Of a DNA stretch of 64,000 nucleotides, positions 35,147 to 44,275 are shown one piece after another. How positions within the stretch are numbered: the first letter of the stretch is position 1; each line of letters begins with the position of its first letter. This stretch comes from Gulosibacter sp. 10 (GTDB taxonomy: Bacteria; Actinomycetota; Actinomycetes; Actinomycetales; Microbacteriaceae), in contig NZ_FUIC01000024.1 in NCBI RefSeq assembly GCF_900163695.1, positions 1 through 64,000 on the forward strand, read 5' to 3'. The position numbers and the translations under genes are program-made. The notes beneath the pieces are model-generated. The model made no database searches and had not been told where the DNA came from. It saw only the letters and a program-made list of their open reading frames with translations.

Positions 35147-36292
35147 ATGAAACGTCAAACCGGACGTCGCGGGATATGGAAACGGCTCGGCGTCGTGGTC
35201 GCATCGGCCGGCCTCGTCTTCGGGCTCGCGGGATGCGGGGGCCAGGCGGCGCCCGGCGCCGCCGAGGAGCACGAGGGATCGGGCACGCTCGAGGGCGAGG
35301 GGCAGACGCTCGTCGTGTTCATGCCCGCCACCTCGAACGTCTACATGGCCGAGAGCCTGAAGGCGATCGAGGCCGAGGCGGCGGAGCTCGGATTCGAGGT
35401 CTCCTCGTTCGAGAACAACTTCGATCAGACCGAGCAGGACCAGCAGGTCCAGGAATGGCTCGCGACCGGGCAGGAGGCCGCGGCCTACCTGTTCTGGCCG
35501 GCGGCCGCCGAGGCCGCGACCAACTCGATCCGCCTGCTCTCCCAGGACGCCCCGGTGATCCAGTTCAACCAGGGCGTCCAAGAGGACGCGCAGGAGTTCG
35601 TCACCGCCTACGCGGGCGTGAGCGACCCGGGCATCGGCGAGCAGGCCGGACTCAGCGCGCTCGCGAAGCTCGAGGAGCTGGAGGCGGAGGGCGCCGAGTT
35701 CAGCGGCCCCGACGGCAAGCCCAACATCATCGAGTTCCGCTTCCCGACGGGCTACGTGGCGGGCGACGACCGCCACGAGGCGTTCGTCGAGGCCACGGAC
35801 GGCGCGTTCAACGAGCTGCTCGTCGAGCCGCTGACGACCACCGACGCGCAGGCCGGGTACGAGGCCGCGAGCCAGGTCATCCCGCGGTTCAAGGCCGAGG
35901 GGATCGACTTCATCTTCGCGCAGAACAACAACTCCGCGGCGGGCGTCGTGCAGGCGCTCGAGCAGAACGGCCTCACCCCGGGCGAGGACGTCATCGTGGT
36001 GGCCGGGGACTACTCGGGCGACAAGGCGCCGCTCCGCGACGGCAAGATCGATTCGGCGGTCATCCAGTCCCCGGTGATCGAGGGCATGCTCGCGGTCCGC
36101 GTGGCCGCACAGTTCCTCGCCGTCGGCGAGGTCGTCGACGAGACCGTCACGCTCGAGACCGAAGAGGCCAAGCCGGAGCTCGAGATGATGGCCCCGGCCG
36201 CCGTGACGTACATCATGAACCCTCCCATCACCGCCGAGACCTACGACGACTTCCTGATCTGGGACATGACCGTCGACGAGCTCGTCCAGTAG
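35147..36292 (+). CDS. Sugar ABC transporter substrate-binding lipoprotein
   Basis: A 381-residue periplasmic-binding-protein-like lipoprotein (class I sugar-binding fold, RbsB-like). The signal peptide ends in a lipobox LAGC (Cys27) after a basic start and a hydrophobic core. The mature domain has NVYMAESLKAIEAEAAELG, then WPAAAEAATNSI and ...FAQNNNSAAGVVQALEQNG, the fold's sugar-site pattern. ATG 35147 is used; AAAGGAG is 9 nt upstream, and GTG 35144 is an alternative. First gene of the importer operon; LacI boxes lie about 120-160 bp upstream. Confidence 0.9.
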   Translation: MKRQTGRRGIWKRLGVVVASAGLVFGLAGCGGQAAPGAAEEHEGSGTLEGEGQTLVVFMPATSNVYMAESLKAIEAEAAELGFEVSSFENNFDQTEQDQQVQEWLATGQEAAAYLFWPAAAEAATNSIRLLSQDAPVIQFNQGVQEDAQEFVTAYAGVSDPGIGEQAGLSALAKLEELEAEGAEFSGPDGKPNIIEFRFPTGYVAGDDRHEAFVEATDGAFNELLVEPLTTTDAQAGYEAASQVIPRFKAEGIDFIFAQNNNSAAGVVQALEQNGLTPGEDVIVVAGDYSGDKAPLRDGKIDSAVIQSPVIEGMLAVRVAAQFLAVGEVVDETVTLETEEAKPELEMMAPAAVTYIMNPPITAETYDDFLIWDMTVDELVQ

Positions 36293-36322
36293 GCGGCGGC
36301 TCCCCCTTCTCCGCCGTGCCGG

Positions 36323-36364
36323 CCGGGCCGGGCGGGGCGCAGCACACGGCCCCGCCCGGCCCGG
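36323..36364 (+). terminator. Intra-operon hairpin after binding-protein gene
   Basis: A perfect 16-bp stem (36323-36338 with 36349-36364) and 10-nt loop in the 122-bp gap before the ATPase gene. It probably protects or partly terminates the transcript so that the binding protein is made in excess. Confidence 0.7.
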
Positions 36365-36414
36365 AAGGGGAGACCCGTCCGGGGCGGACAACCTACTGAT
36401 GAGGAATTAGGCAT

Positions 36415-37932
36415 ATGAATGAAGCGCAACAGCCCTTCCGCCTGCTGATCGAGAACGCGTCGAAGACGTACGGAGCGATCAAGGCGCTCAGCGATGTCCG
36501 GTTCGAGCTGCGGGCCGGCGAGGTGATGGCCCTGCTCGGCGAGAACGGCGCGGGCAAGAGCACGATCGTCAAGATCATCTCGGGCCTGGTGCGGCCGGAC
36601 TCCGGCGCCTCCATCGCCATCGACGGGGCGCCGGCGGACATCTCGAGCAACAGCCTCTCGCAGGCCGCCGGCATCGCCGTCGTCCAGCAGGAGTACAGCA
36701 CCGTCGGCACGATGACCATCGCCGAGAACCTCGTCCTCGGCCAGGCGCACGCGCCGTTCTGGTGGGGCAAGCGCAGGCTCCGCGAGAACGCCGAGACCCT
36801 GCTGGCGCGCGTCGGCCTCGAGGACCTCGACCCGGACACGGCGGTCGAGGAGCTCTCGGTCGCCGAGATGCAGCTGCTCGAGATCGCCAGGGTGCTGGCC
36901 AGGGACGCGAAGATCGTGATCTTCGACGAGCCGACGGCGGCGCTCTCCGACGCCGAGATCGCCCGGGTCCTCGACGTGGTCAAGACGCTCGCGGCGGAGG
37001 GACGGAGCGTCATCTACGTGACGCACCGGCTCGGCGAGGTCTTCGAGATCGCGGACCGGGTCACCGTGTTCCGCAACGGCCGGAGCGCCGAGCCGGAGGA
37101 CATCGACTCGCTCGACGTGGACCAGGTCATCGCCCTGATGATCGGCCGGCAGCTCGGCCACATGTACCCCGAGCGCTCGGCGGGCATCGGCGATCCCGTG
37201 CTCGAGGTCGAGGGGCTCCGCGCCCCCGGCCTCCGCGACGACGTCGACCTCACCGTCCGGCGCGGCGAGATCGTCGGCCTGACCGGGCAGCTGGGCTCCG
37301 GCACGCAGGCGATCATGGAGGCGCTCGCCGGCATGCAGCCGCGCCTCGGCGGCGAGGTCCGCCTGCAGGGAAGGCTCGTCGACCTGCGCAATCGCACCCG
37401 CGGCATCGAGCAGGGCATCGCCTACTGCTCGGCGGACCGCAAGCGCAACGGCATCTTCGGCGGCATCTCGATCACCAGGAACCTCTCCTCGCCCTGGCTG
37501 CCCGCCACCGCCCGCCTGGGGGTGGTCAGCACCCGGAGGGAATCGGAGCGGGCCCACACCTACGCGGAGCAGTTCGCCATCGACATCCGCAGGATGCAGT
37601 CCTCGGTCGGCACGCTCTCGGGCGGCAACCAGCAGAAGGTCGCGCTGGGCAAGTGGCTCGGCATCGAGCCCGAGGTGCTCCTCGTCGAGGAGCCCACCCG
37701 CGGCGTGGACGTCGGCGCGCGCGCCGAGATCTACCGCCAGCTGCGGGAGCTCAGCGACGCGGGGGTCGCGATCATCGTCAGCTCCTCGGACACGAACGAG
37801 ATCTTCGGCCTCTGCGACACCATCGCCACGTACTACAAGGGCCGCCAGACGAATCTGCGGCCCTGGACCGAATGGACCGAACCGGACCTCGTCCGCGAGG
37901 TCATGCACCGAAAGGAAACCGTCGGTGAGTAA
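36415..37932 (+). CDS. Sugar ABC transporter ATP-binding protein (two ATPase domains)
   Basis: A 505-residue RbsA/MglA-type ATPase. Domain 1: Walker A GENGAGKST, signature LSVAEMQLLEIAR (degenerate, as in the family), Walker B VIFDEPTAA. Domain 2: Walker A replaced by GQLGSGTQA, signature LSGGNQQKVALGKWL, and VEEPTRGVDVGA. The degenerate second Walker A is normal for carbohydrate uptake ATPases of this class. It overlaps the first permease gene by 8 bp. Confidence 0.92.
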   Translation: MNEAQQPFRLLIENASKTYGAIKALSDVRFELRAGEVMALLGENGAGKSTIVKIISGLVRPDSGASIAIDGAPADISSNSLSQAAGIAVVQQEYSTVGTMTIAENLVLGQAHAPFWWGKRRLRENAETLLARVGLEDLDPDTAVEELSVAEMQLLEIARVLARDAKIVIFDEPTAALSDAEIARVLDVVKTLAAEGRSVIYVTHRLGEVFEIADRVTVFRNGRSAEPEDIDSLDVDQVIALMIGRQLGHMYPERSAGIGDPVLEVEGLRAPGLRDDVDLTVRRGEIVGLTGQLGSGTQAIMEALAGMQPRLGGEVRLQGRLVDLRNRTRGIEQGIAYCSADRKRNGIFGGISITRNLSSPWLPATARLGVVSTRRESERAHTYAEQFAIDIRRMQSSVGTLSGGNQQKVALGKWLGIEPEVLLVEEPTRGVDVGARAEIYRQLRELSDAGVAIIVSSSDTNEIFGLCDTIATYYKGRQTNLRPWTEWTEPDLVREVMHRKETVGE

Positions 37933-38926
37933 GACAACGCCGGAAACCCGCACCACGCCGGTGCAGGTGGTGCCCACCGCGAAGAAGGCCACGCTGCACA
38001 CCGCGGCGACCTGGGCGCTGCCGCTGCTGCTGCTGTTGATCGTCGTCGTGGCGGCGTTCACGACGCCGAGCTTCCTGAGCTTCGACAACATCCGCGCGAT
38101 CCTCATCAACTCCTCGATCGTCGGGATCGTCGCGATCGGCATGACGCCGGTGACGATCTCGGGGAACTTCTTCTCCCTCGGCGGCAGCCAGTCCGTCGTG
38201 CTGGGGGCGGTGCTCTTCCTGACCGTGGGCAGCGCCACGGGATCCGTGCTCGTCGGGGCGCTCGCCGCCCTGCTCGTGCTCGTCGCCGTCGGCGCGATCC
38301 AGGGCTACATCGTCTCGGCGGGGCTCAACCCCATCATCACCACGCTGGCCGCCGGCACGATCGTGTTCGGCCTCGTGACCATCTTCACGAACGGCGAGGT
38401 GGTCACCCCCGCGGCCGACTTCAACATCGCGTGGATCGCGCTGACGAACTTCCTCGGGCTGCCCCTGCCGGTGTACATCTTCCTCGCGTACCTCGCGATC
38501 AACTGGTTCTACATGGAGCGGACCGTCGCCGGCCGGCGCACCTACCTCATGGGCGCGAACCGCCGCACCGCGGGGCTGAGCGGCGTCTCCGTGCGCAGGA
38601 CCACCATGTGGGCGTTCCTCTCGATGTCGATCGGCATGTCGCTGGCCGGCGTGCTGGCGGCGGCCCAGCTGCGGCAGGTGCAGTCGGCCGACCTCGGCAC
38701 CCTCACGATGGACGTCATCGCGGCCATCCTGGTCGGGGGCACCGCGATCTCGGGCGGCGAGGGATCGCCGCTGCGCTCGGCGCTCGGCGCGATCCTCATC
38801 GTCACCCTCGGCAACATCATGCTGCTCCACGGCCTGCCCACCGGGGTCCGCCTGCTCGGCGTCGGCGTCCTGGTCGTGGTGGTCGTCTCCGTTCTCCACG
38901 TACTGCGAAAGGCTACGGCGCGATGA
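37925..38926 (+). CDS. Sugar ABC transporter permease (1)
   Basis: A 333-residue RbsC-like inner-membrane permease with about nine or ten hydrophobic segments. The cytoplasmic loop motif is RTYLMGANRRTAGLSGVSVRRT, followed by AAILVGGTAISGGEGSPLRSALGAI, the ATPase-contact region of this family. GTG start at 37925, overlapping the ATPase gene; AAAGGAA lies upstream. The stop overlaps the second permease's start, so the two are coupled. Confidence 0.9.
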   Translation: MSKTTPETRTTPVQVVPTAKKATLHTAATWALPLLLLLIVVVAAFTTPSFLSFDNIRAILINSSIVGIVAIGMTPVTISGNFFSLGGSQSVVLGAVLFLTVGSATGSVLVGALAALLVLVAVGAIQGYIVSAGLNPIITTLAAGTIVFGLVTIFTNGEVVTPAADFNIAWIALTNFLGLPLPVYIFLAYLAINWFYMERTVAGRRTYLMGANRRTAGLSGVSVRRTTMWAFLSMSIGMSLAGVLAAAQLRQVQSADLGTLTMDVIAAILVGGTAISGGEGSPLRSALGAILIVTLGNIMLLHGLPTGVRLLGVGVLVVVVVSVLHVLRKATAR

Positions 38927-39897
38927 AACACGCAATGCAACAGATCGGTCGGAAGTACGGGCTGCAGCTCGGGATCCTCGTCGCGCTGCTCGTCACGCTG
39001 GCGGTCATCGCCCCGACGTTCCGCGGCGAGTCCGCGGTGTACGCGAGCTTCGAACGGCTCCTGCTCATCGGCATCATCACCGCGGGGCTCGCGGTCACGA
39101 TGATCGCCGGCGAGCTCGACCTCGCGGTGGCGGGGCAGGCCGTCCTCGCCGGGGTGATCGCGGTCCGGCTCGGCGACCTGGGACTCTTCCCGAGCATCGT
39201 CATCGCCTCCCTCGTCGGGCTCCTCATCGGGGCCTTCCAGGGCTGGGTCATCGCGAGGATCGGCATAAACTCGCTGGTCTTCACCGTGGGCATGCTCACC
39301 GTCCTGCAGGGCGTGGCCTGGATCGTCGCGGGCGGCGGCCCGGTGATGCTGAACAACTACCTCGCCACCGACGCGCTGCTCGCGCGGTACTGGATCTTCT
39401 CGCCGCTGTCGATCACCGCGATCATCGCGATCGTCGCGATCGGCGTCTTCCTCACGTTCACCAAGTGGGGGCGCGAGATCTACGCCGTGGGCGGCGCCCG
39501 GCAGGAGGCCGTGGCGGCCGGCGTGTCCGTGAAGCGCTCGATGGTGCTCTCCTTCGGCCTCTCCGGGCTGTGCGCGGCGCTCGCGGGAGGGCTCTCCTCG
39601 CTCAAGGGCGGATCCGTCATGCCGGACAGCTTCAGCACGGTGATGCTGACCTGCGTGGCCGCGGCGCTGATCGGCGGCGTGAGCCTGACCGGCGGCCGCG
39701 GCAACGTGGTGAACATCACGCTGGGCATCCTCATCATCGTCGTGCTCGCGGCCGGCCTCTCCGCGATGGGGGTGCCCTCGTACTTCACGGAGCTGATCAC
39801 CGGCGTGCTGCTGCTCGTCGTCATCGTCGTCGAGTTCGTGATCCTGCGGGTCGCGAGACGCAACAGGATCGCCAAGCTCCGCGAGCTGAACGCATGA
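38923..39897 (+). CDS. Sugar ABC transporter permease (2)
   Basis: A 324-residue RbsC-like permease, paralogous to the preceding one; the two probably form a heterodimer. Family elements are IAGELDLAVAGQAVLAGVIAVRLG, REIYAVGGARQEAVAAGVSVKRSMV and AAALIGGVSLTGGRGNVVNITLG. ATG at 38923 overlaps the previous stop (ATGA). It is followed by a 103-bp gap with a hairpin before the dehydrogenase genes. Confidence 0.9.
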   Translation: MKHAMQQIGRKYGLQLGILVALLVTLAVIAPTFRGESAVYASFERLLLIGIITAGLAVTMIAGELDLAVAGQAVLAGVIAVRLGDLGLFPSIVIASLVGLLIGAFQGWVIARIGINSLVFTVGMLTVLQGVAWIVAGGGPVMLNNYLATDALLARYWIFSPLSITAIIAIVAIGVFLTFTKWGREIYAVGGARQEAVAAGVSVKRSMVLSFGLSGLCAALAGGLSSLKGGSVMPDSFSTVMLTCVAAALIGGVSLTGGRGNVVNITLGILIIVVLAAGLSAMGVPSYFTELITGVLLLVVIVVEFVILRVARRNRIAKLRELNA

Positions 39898-39906
39898 ATC
39901 CGCTGC

Positions 39907-39951
39907 GGGCCCCGGATCCGAGGGACGGCCGCACGGCCGCCCCCGGGGCCC
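39907..39951 (+). terminator. Intra-operon hairpin after permease 2
   Basis: GGGCCCCGG (39907-39915) pairs with CCGGGGCCC (39943-39951), with a CGGCCG/CGGCCG pair inside. It lies between transport and enzyme genes and may attenuate read-through. Confidence 0.55.
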
Positions 39952-40000
39952 GAGAAGACCACCAACAACGTCGAAAGAACCACTGGGAAGGACTCACACA

Positions 40001-40789
40001 ATGACTGCACGACTCGAAGGCAAGACGATCGGCATCACCGGCGCGGCGAGCGGCATGGGCCTCGCCTTCGCGCATCGCTTCGCGGAGGAGGGCGCGAACG
40101 TCCTCATCGTCGACCTCGACCCGCAGGCCGCGGAGGCCGCGGCGAAGAGCATCATCGCGGCGGGCGGCCGCGCCGCCTGGGCGCAGGCGAACGTGACCGA
40201 GCGGGACCAGGTCCGCGCGGCCATCCAGGTCGCGGTGTCCGAGTTCGGCCGCATCGACGTCTGGTTCAACAACGCGGGCCTCAACCGCCCGCTCGGCTTC
40301 CTCGACGTCACCGAGGAGAACTGGTCGGCCATCCTCGACGTCAACGCCCTCGGCACGCTGATCGGCACGCAGGAGGCCGCGAAGCAGTTCCGGCAGCAGG
40401 ACGGGCTGGGCAAGGTCGTCAACACCGCGTCGATCTCGGGCCGGGTGGGCGACGCGAACACGGCCGCGTACTGCGCGGCCAAGTCGGCGGTGATCTCGCT
40501 CACGCAGTCGGGCGCGAAGGCGCTCGCGGAGGACGACATCACGGTGAACGCCTTCGCCCCGGGCGTGGTGGCCACGCCGCTGTGGGAGAAGCTCGACGAG
40601 GACCTCATGGCGATCGGCGCATCCCGCGTGCCGGGCGAGGCGATGAAGAACTTCTCGGCCGGCATCCTGCGCGGGCGCGTGGCCGAGGCGGAGGACATCG
40701 TCGGCACGGCGCTCTTCCTCGCCTCGCAGGACTCGGACTACATGACGGGGCAGGTCATCATGATCGACGGCGGCATGGTGCTCGTCTAG
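40001..40789 (+). CDS. Short-chain dehydrogenase/reductase (1)
   Basis: A 262-residue classical SDR. Cofactor motif TGAASGMGLA, Asp at the end of strand beta-2 (LIVDLD) indicating NAD(H), NNAG at about residue 91, catalytic Ser in TASISG and YCAAK as YxxxK. C-terminal VTPL-like loop is VVATPLWEKLDED. GGAAGGA precedes ATG 40001. With the second SDR it probably oxidises the sugar or polyol brought in by the ABC importer. Confidence 0.9.
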   Translation: MTARLEGKTIGITGAASGMGLAFAHRFAEEGANVLIVDLDPQAAEAAAKSIIAAGGRAAWAQANVTERDQVRAAIQVAVSEFGRIDVWFNNAGLNRPLGFLDVTEENWSAILDVNALGTLIGTQEAAKQFRQQDGLGKVVNTASISGRVGDANTAAYCAAKSAVISLTQSGAKALAEDDITVNAFAPGVVATPLWEKLDEDLMAIGASRVPGEAMKNFSAGILRGRVAEAEDIVGTALFLASQDSDYMTGQVIMIDGGMVLV

Positions 40790-40839
40790 GGCGGGCGCCC
40801 GGACGAACGAGAACAACGAAGTTTCACAAGGAGATACGA

Positions 40840-41625
40840 ATGTCGGAGAAGAACGTCGCGTTCATCACGGGTGCGACCGGAGGACAGGGCCGCATCGCGG
40901 TCGAGCGCTTCCTGGACGAGGGATACCGGGTCGTCATGGCCGATCTCTTCGCGGAGCCGGTGCAGCGCGTGCACGCGGAGATCGTCGAGGCCCGACCGGA
41001 CGCGGAGCTGCTGGCGCTCGTGGTGGACCAGTCCGATGAGGAGTCGCTCAGGGAGGCCGCCGCGAAGGTGCGCGAGTGGTCGGGAAGGATCGACACCCTG
41101 GCGCTCTTCGCCGGGGTCGTGCAGCGCGACGGGCTCCCGCTGCTCGACATGCCCACGGAGGAGTGGGACCGCGTGCACGCGGTGAACCTGCGGGGCGTCT
41201 TCCTCGCCTGCCGCGAGCTCGTGCCGCTGATCCCGCACAACGCCGGCGGCTCGGTCGTCACCATCGCCTCGTGGTGGGGGCAGCGGGCGCATCCGTTCTA
41301 CTCGGCCTACTGCACGTCGAAGGCCGGCGTCATCAGCCTGACCCAGGGGCTGGCCGCGGAGTTGGCCGACTTCGGCATCCGGGCCAACGCCGTCTCGCCC
41401 GGCAACATCGACACGGCGATGCACCGCGCCGCGCTCGAGGGGGAGGCCGCCGAGCGCGGCATCACGGTCGAGGAGATGCGGGACATCGAGTACGCGAAGA
41501 TCCCGCTCAAGGTCGCGGGGCCGCCCGAGGCCATCGTCGACGCGGTGTACTGGCTCGCCTCCGACCGGGCGTCGTACGTCACGGGCGCGACCATCGACGT
41601 CAACGGCGGCGTGCTGATGCGGTAG
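40840..41625 (+). CDS. Short-chain dehydrogenase/reductase (2)
   Basis: A 261-residue SDR. Cofactor motif TGATGGQGR, MADLF at strand beta-2 (Asp, NAD preference), FAGV in place of NNAG, and YCTSK as the YxxxK motif with catalytic Ser in IASWWG. The NNAG replacement and the Trp-Trp after the catalytic Ser mark it as divergent from SDR 1, so it likely acts on another intermediate. AAGGAGATA precedes ATG 40840. Last gene of the importer operon. Confidence 0.88.
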   Translation: MSEKNVAFITGATGGQGRIAVERFLDEGYRVVMADLFAEPVQRVHAEIVEARPDAELLALVVDQSDEESLREAAAKVREWSGRIDTLALFAGVVQRDGLPLLDMPTEEWDRVHAVNLRGVFLACRELVPLIPHNAGGSVVTIASWWGQRAHPFYSAYCTSKAGVISLTQGLAAELADFGIRANAVSPGNIDTAMHRAALEGEAAERGITVEEMRDIEYAKIPLKVAGPPEAIVDAVYWLASDRASYVTGATIDVNGGVLMR

Positions 41626-41641
41626 CCGCCGCGAGCCGCCC

Positions 41642-41689
41642 GAGGGCGGGCGCCGCTCGAGCCTGCGGGTTCGGGCGGCGCCCGCCCTC
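41642..41689. terminator. Bidirectional terminator of importer operon
   Basis: A perfect 15-bp stem (41642-41656 with 41675-41689), extended by CGA/TCG inside, in the convergent gap between SDR 2 and the LacI 2 gene; followed by GGGGGTTT on the plus strand. Confidence 0.85.
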
Positions 41690-41775
41690 AGGGGGTTTCC
41701 GGGGCCGCGCGCGATCCGTTCCCGGCGCCCCGACGGGCCCGGATCGGTGCCGCGAGGCCGCGGGCGCCGCGGCTC

Positions 41776-42867
41776 TCAGGCGCCGGCGTCGCGGAGCCGC
41801 GCGGGCGGGGCCGTGGTGGAGCTCCTGACCACGAACTCCGGGGTCAGCATGATGCGCACGGGGACCGAGGACTCCGCGTCGTCACCGGAGAGCGCGAGCC
41901 GGGCGCTGTGCCGGCCGATCTCCCAGCTCGGCAGCCGCACGGTGCTCAGCGGCGGGGCCGCGTGGTCGATGAGCGGGGCGTCGTTGTAGCCCACCACGGA
42001 GACGTCTTCGGGGCAGGAGAGGCCGAGCTCGTCGACCGCGTCGATGGCGCCCAGAGCCATGAGGTCGTTGTGCGCGAAGATCGCGGTCGGCCGGTCCCGC
42101 GCCGGGCCCTCGACGAGCAGACGGCGGGCGATCCGCCGGCCCTCGGCGATCGTGCTGGTGCCGGCGATGTCGTCGGTCGAGACGTCGCACACTCCGGGCG
42201 CCGCCGCGATCGCCTCGAGGTAGCCGCGGCTTCTGCCGACGAATGAGGAGATGGTCGGGTCGCCGCGGAGCTGCGCGATGCGCCGGTGCCCGAGCCCGAT
42301 GAGGTGCTCGGCGGCGATCCGCGCGCCCTGCGCATCGTCCTGCAGCACCTCCCTGCGGCGGTCGGTCACGCCCTTCCCGGGGCCGGTGTCGAGGAACGTG
42401 CGCACGGCGAGGATGGTCGGCACCTGGGCCTCGATCGCGGCGATGAACGGCTCGTCGGTCATGTGGGCCGCGCTCACGATGAGCGAGTCGATCCGGTTGG
42501 CGATCAGCCGCGTGACGACCCGCTCGAGGGTCTCGGAGTCGTCGTGGGTCTCCACGACCAGCGGCATGACGCCGTGCGGCCGGGCCTCGGCCTCGATGCC
42601 GCGTATCAGCTGGACGAAGTAGGGGTTGGCGAGGTCCGCGACCACGACGCCGACGGTGCTCGTGGTGCCGTTGCGCAACGACTGCGCGACGGCGTTCGGG
42701 CGGTAGCCGAGCCTCGCCGCGCACTCGACGACCCGCGCGCGGGTGGCCGGGTTCACGAGGCCGGACTGCGCCGGGTTGAGCGCCCGCGAGGCCGTGCCGA
42801 CGTGCACGCCGGCGAGCTCCGCGACATCGCGCAGCGTGGGCGGGCGGGGCGCGGGCCGACGGATCAA
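41776..42867 (-). CDS. LacI-family transcriptional regulator (2)
   Basis: A 363-residue repressor with the HTH PTLRDVAELAGVHVGTASRALN, hinge NAVAQSLRNGTTSTVGVVVADLANPY, and sugar-binding-type effector domain (YNDAPLIDHAAPPLSTVRLPSWEIG). The start compatible with the domain is TTG at 42867. It is 67 bp downstream of the M24 gene on the same strand and may be co-transcribed with it. Its recognition helix is almost identical to that of LacI 1, so both may read the same TGCAATCGTTNGCA boxes. Confidence 0.9.
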   Translation of the reverse strand: MIRRPAPRPPTLRDVAELAGVHVGTASRALNPAQSGLVNPATRARVVECAARLGYRPNAVAQSLRNGTTSTVGVVVADLANPYFVQLIRGIEAEARPHGVMPLVVETHDDSETLERVVTRLIANRIDSLIVSAAHMTDEPFIAAIEAQVPTILAVRTFLDTGPGKGVTDRRREVLQDDAQGARIAAEHLIGLGHRRIAQLRGDPTISSFVGRSRGYLEAIAAAPGVCDVSTDDIAGTSTIAEGRRIARRLLVEGPARDRPTAIFAHNDLMALGAIDAVDELGLSCPEDVSVVGYNDAPLIDHAAPPLSTVRLPSWEIGRHSARLALSGDDAESSVPVRIMLTPEFVVRSSTTAPPARLRDAGA

Positions 42868-42934
42868 CTCGCGCCCCGCCCGCCGTCCGGACGAGACCGG
42901 TGCTCGGGTGCCATGGCGTCGCGGGCTCGGGGGA

Positions 42935-44188
42935 TCAGAGCGGGTTCGCCACGATGAGGTCGTCCGCGGGGTACTTCGTGATGACCACGGGCCCCTCGTC
43001 GGTGAGGACGACCTCCTCCTCGATCCGCGCCGCCGAGTAGCCGTCGCTGGCGGGGCAGTAGGTCTCGACCGCGAAGACCATGCCGGCCTTCAGCTCGACC
43101 GGCTCCCGGTAGCTGTTGAGGCGCGAGACGATCGGGCGCTCGTGCAGGCCGAGGCCGAGGCCGTGGCAGAACTGGAGGCCGAACGCCGAGAGCTCGTCGT
43201 CGAAGCCGAGCGACTTCGCGGTGGGGAAGAGCGTCGCGATCTCGTCGGAGCCGACCCCCGGCTTGAGCGCGGCGATGGCGTTGTCCATCCACTCGCGGGC
43301 CTGGCTGTACGCGGAGCGCTGCGAGCCCGTGGCCATGCCGACGTTGAACGTGCGGTAGTAGCAGGTGCGGTAGCCGTTGTACGAGTGGATGATGTCGAAG
43401 AACGCCTGGTCGCCGGGGCGGATGATCCGGTCGGTGAAGTTGTGGGGGTGCGGGTTGCAGCGCTCGCCGGAGATGGCGTTGATCGCCTCGACCTGGTCGG
43501 AGCCGTACTCGTAGAGCTTCTTGGCGGCCATCGCGACGATATCGCTCTCGCGCACGCCGGGCTTCAGGGATTCGACGATGTCGACGTAGGTGCCGTCCAC
43601 CATCGCGGCCGCCTGGTTCAGCAGCATGATCTCGTCCCGGCTCTTGATCTCGCGAGCGTCGAGCATGTGCTGCTGCGCGTCCACGACGGTGAGGCCCTGT
43701 CGCTGCATCTCGAACATGAACGGCGGCTCGACGATGTCGACGCCGACGGGTTCGTCCTCGAGTCCGAGATCGATCAGGATGCCGCGGATCTCGCGGACCG
43801 CGTCCTCCATGAGCCCCGCGGTCGGGGCCACCGCGCCGCGGAAGCCGAGGAATCCGGGATGGTTGTGGTCGTGCTTGAGCCACGGCGAGTACAGCTGGTG
43901 GTGCTTCACCGCCGACCCGAAGTCCCACAGGTGCGGCTCGCCGTTGCGGGTGAGCAGCGCGTAGCGGATCATCTTGTCGCCCAGGGCGCCGCCCACCCAG
44001 GACTGGGTCGTGTACCGGATGTTGTAGAAGTCGAACAGCAGGAAGGCGCCGCAGCCGCTCTTGTCCAGCGCGGCCTGCGCACGGCCGAGCCGGTAGTCGC
44101 GGAGCCGGCCGAAGTCGACCCGGTTCTCGTAGTCGACCGCCATGTGGCCAGGGGCATGGAGCGGGCGCGGAGTGGCTGACTCGGTCAT
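42935..44188 (-). CDS. M24 (Xaa-Pro peptidase/creatinase-like) hydrolase
   Basis: A 417-residue pita-bread protein: creatinase-like N domain, then an M24 domain from about residue 190. Present are CHGLGLGLHERPIV (metal/catalytic His), ETYCPA and RIEEEVVL (Glu ligands). The paired Asp ligands of true peptidases (DxGxxxxGYxxDxTRTF) read FFDIIHSYNGYRTCYYRTF here: one Asp remains and the second is replaced. That pattern recalls metal-poor relatives such as creatinase, so a non-peptidase C-N or C-S cleaving activity is plausible. The gene lies divergent from an aldehyde dehydrogenase across two LacI boxes and has LacI 2 downstream. Confidence 0.82.
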   Translation of the reverse strand: MTESATPRPLHAPGHMAVDYENRVDFGRLRDYRLGRAQAALDKSGCGAFLLFDFYNIRYTTQSWVGGALGDKMIRYALLTRNGEPHLWDFGSAVKHHQLYSPWLKHDHNHPGFLGFRGAVAPTAGLMEDAVREIRGILIDLGLEDEPVGVDIVEPPFMFEMQRQGLTVVDAQQHMLDAREIKSRDEIMLLNQAAAMVDGTYVDIVESLKPGVRESDIVAMAAKKLYEYGSDQVEAINAISGERCNPHPHNFTDRIIRPGDQAFFDIIHSYNGYRTCYYRTFNVGMATGSQRSAYSQAREWMDNAIAALKPGVGSDEIATLFPTAKSLGFDDELSAFGLQFCHGLGLGLHERPIVSRLNSYREPVELKAGMVFAVETYCPASDGYSAARIEEEVVLTDEGPVVITKYPADDLIVANPL

Positions 44189-44261
44189 TGAAGCCTTCTT
44201 TCAAGTGGGTGCGTCGGTGCACGCGCAGCTGGCGTTCTCGTGGAGCCAAGGTAACAGCCAT

Positions 44262-44275
44262 TGCTATCGTTTGCA
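44262..44275. promoter_or_regulatory. LacI box before M24 gene
   Basis: TGCTATCGTTTGCA, 13 of 14 positions matching TGCAATCGTTNGCA, 74 bp upstream of the M24 start. Confidence 0.6.

Noticed and set aside
42864-42910. A 16-codon upstream frame (ATG GCA CCC ...) ending at the LacI 2 start as a leader peptide
   Set aside because: The stop overlaps the TTG start in a suggestive way, but a short ORF in such GC-rich DNA is expected by chance and no ribosome-binding site is clear.
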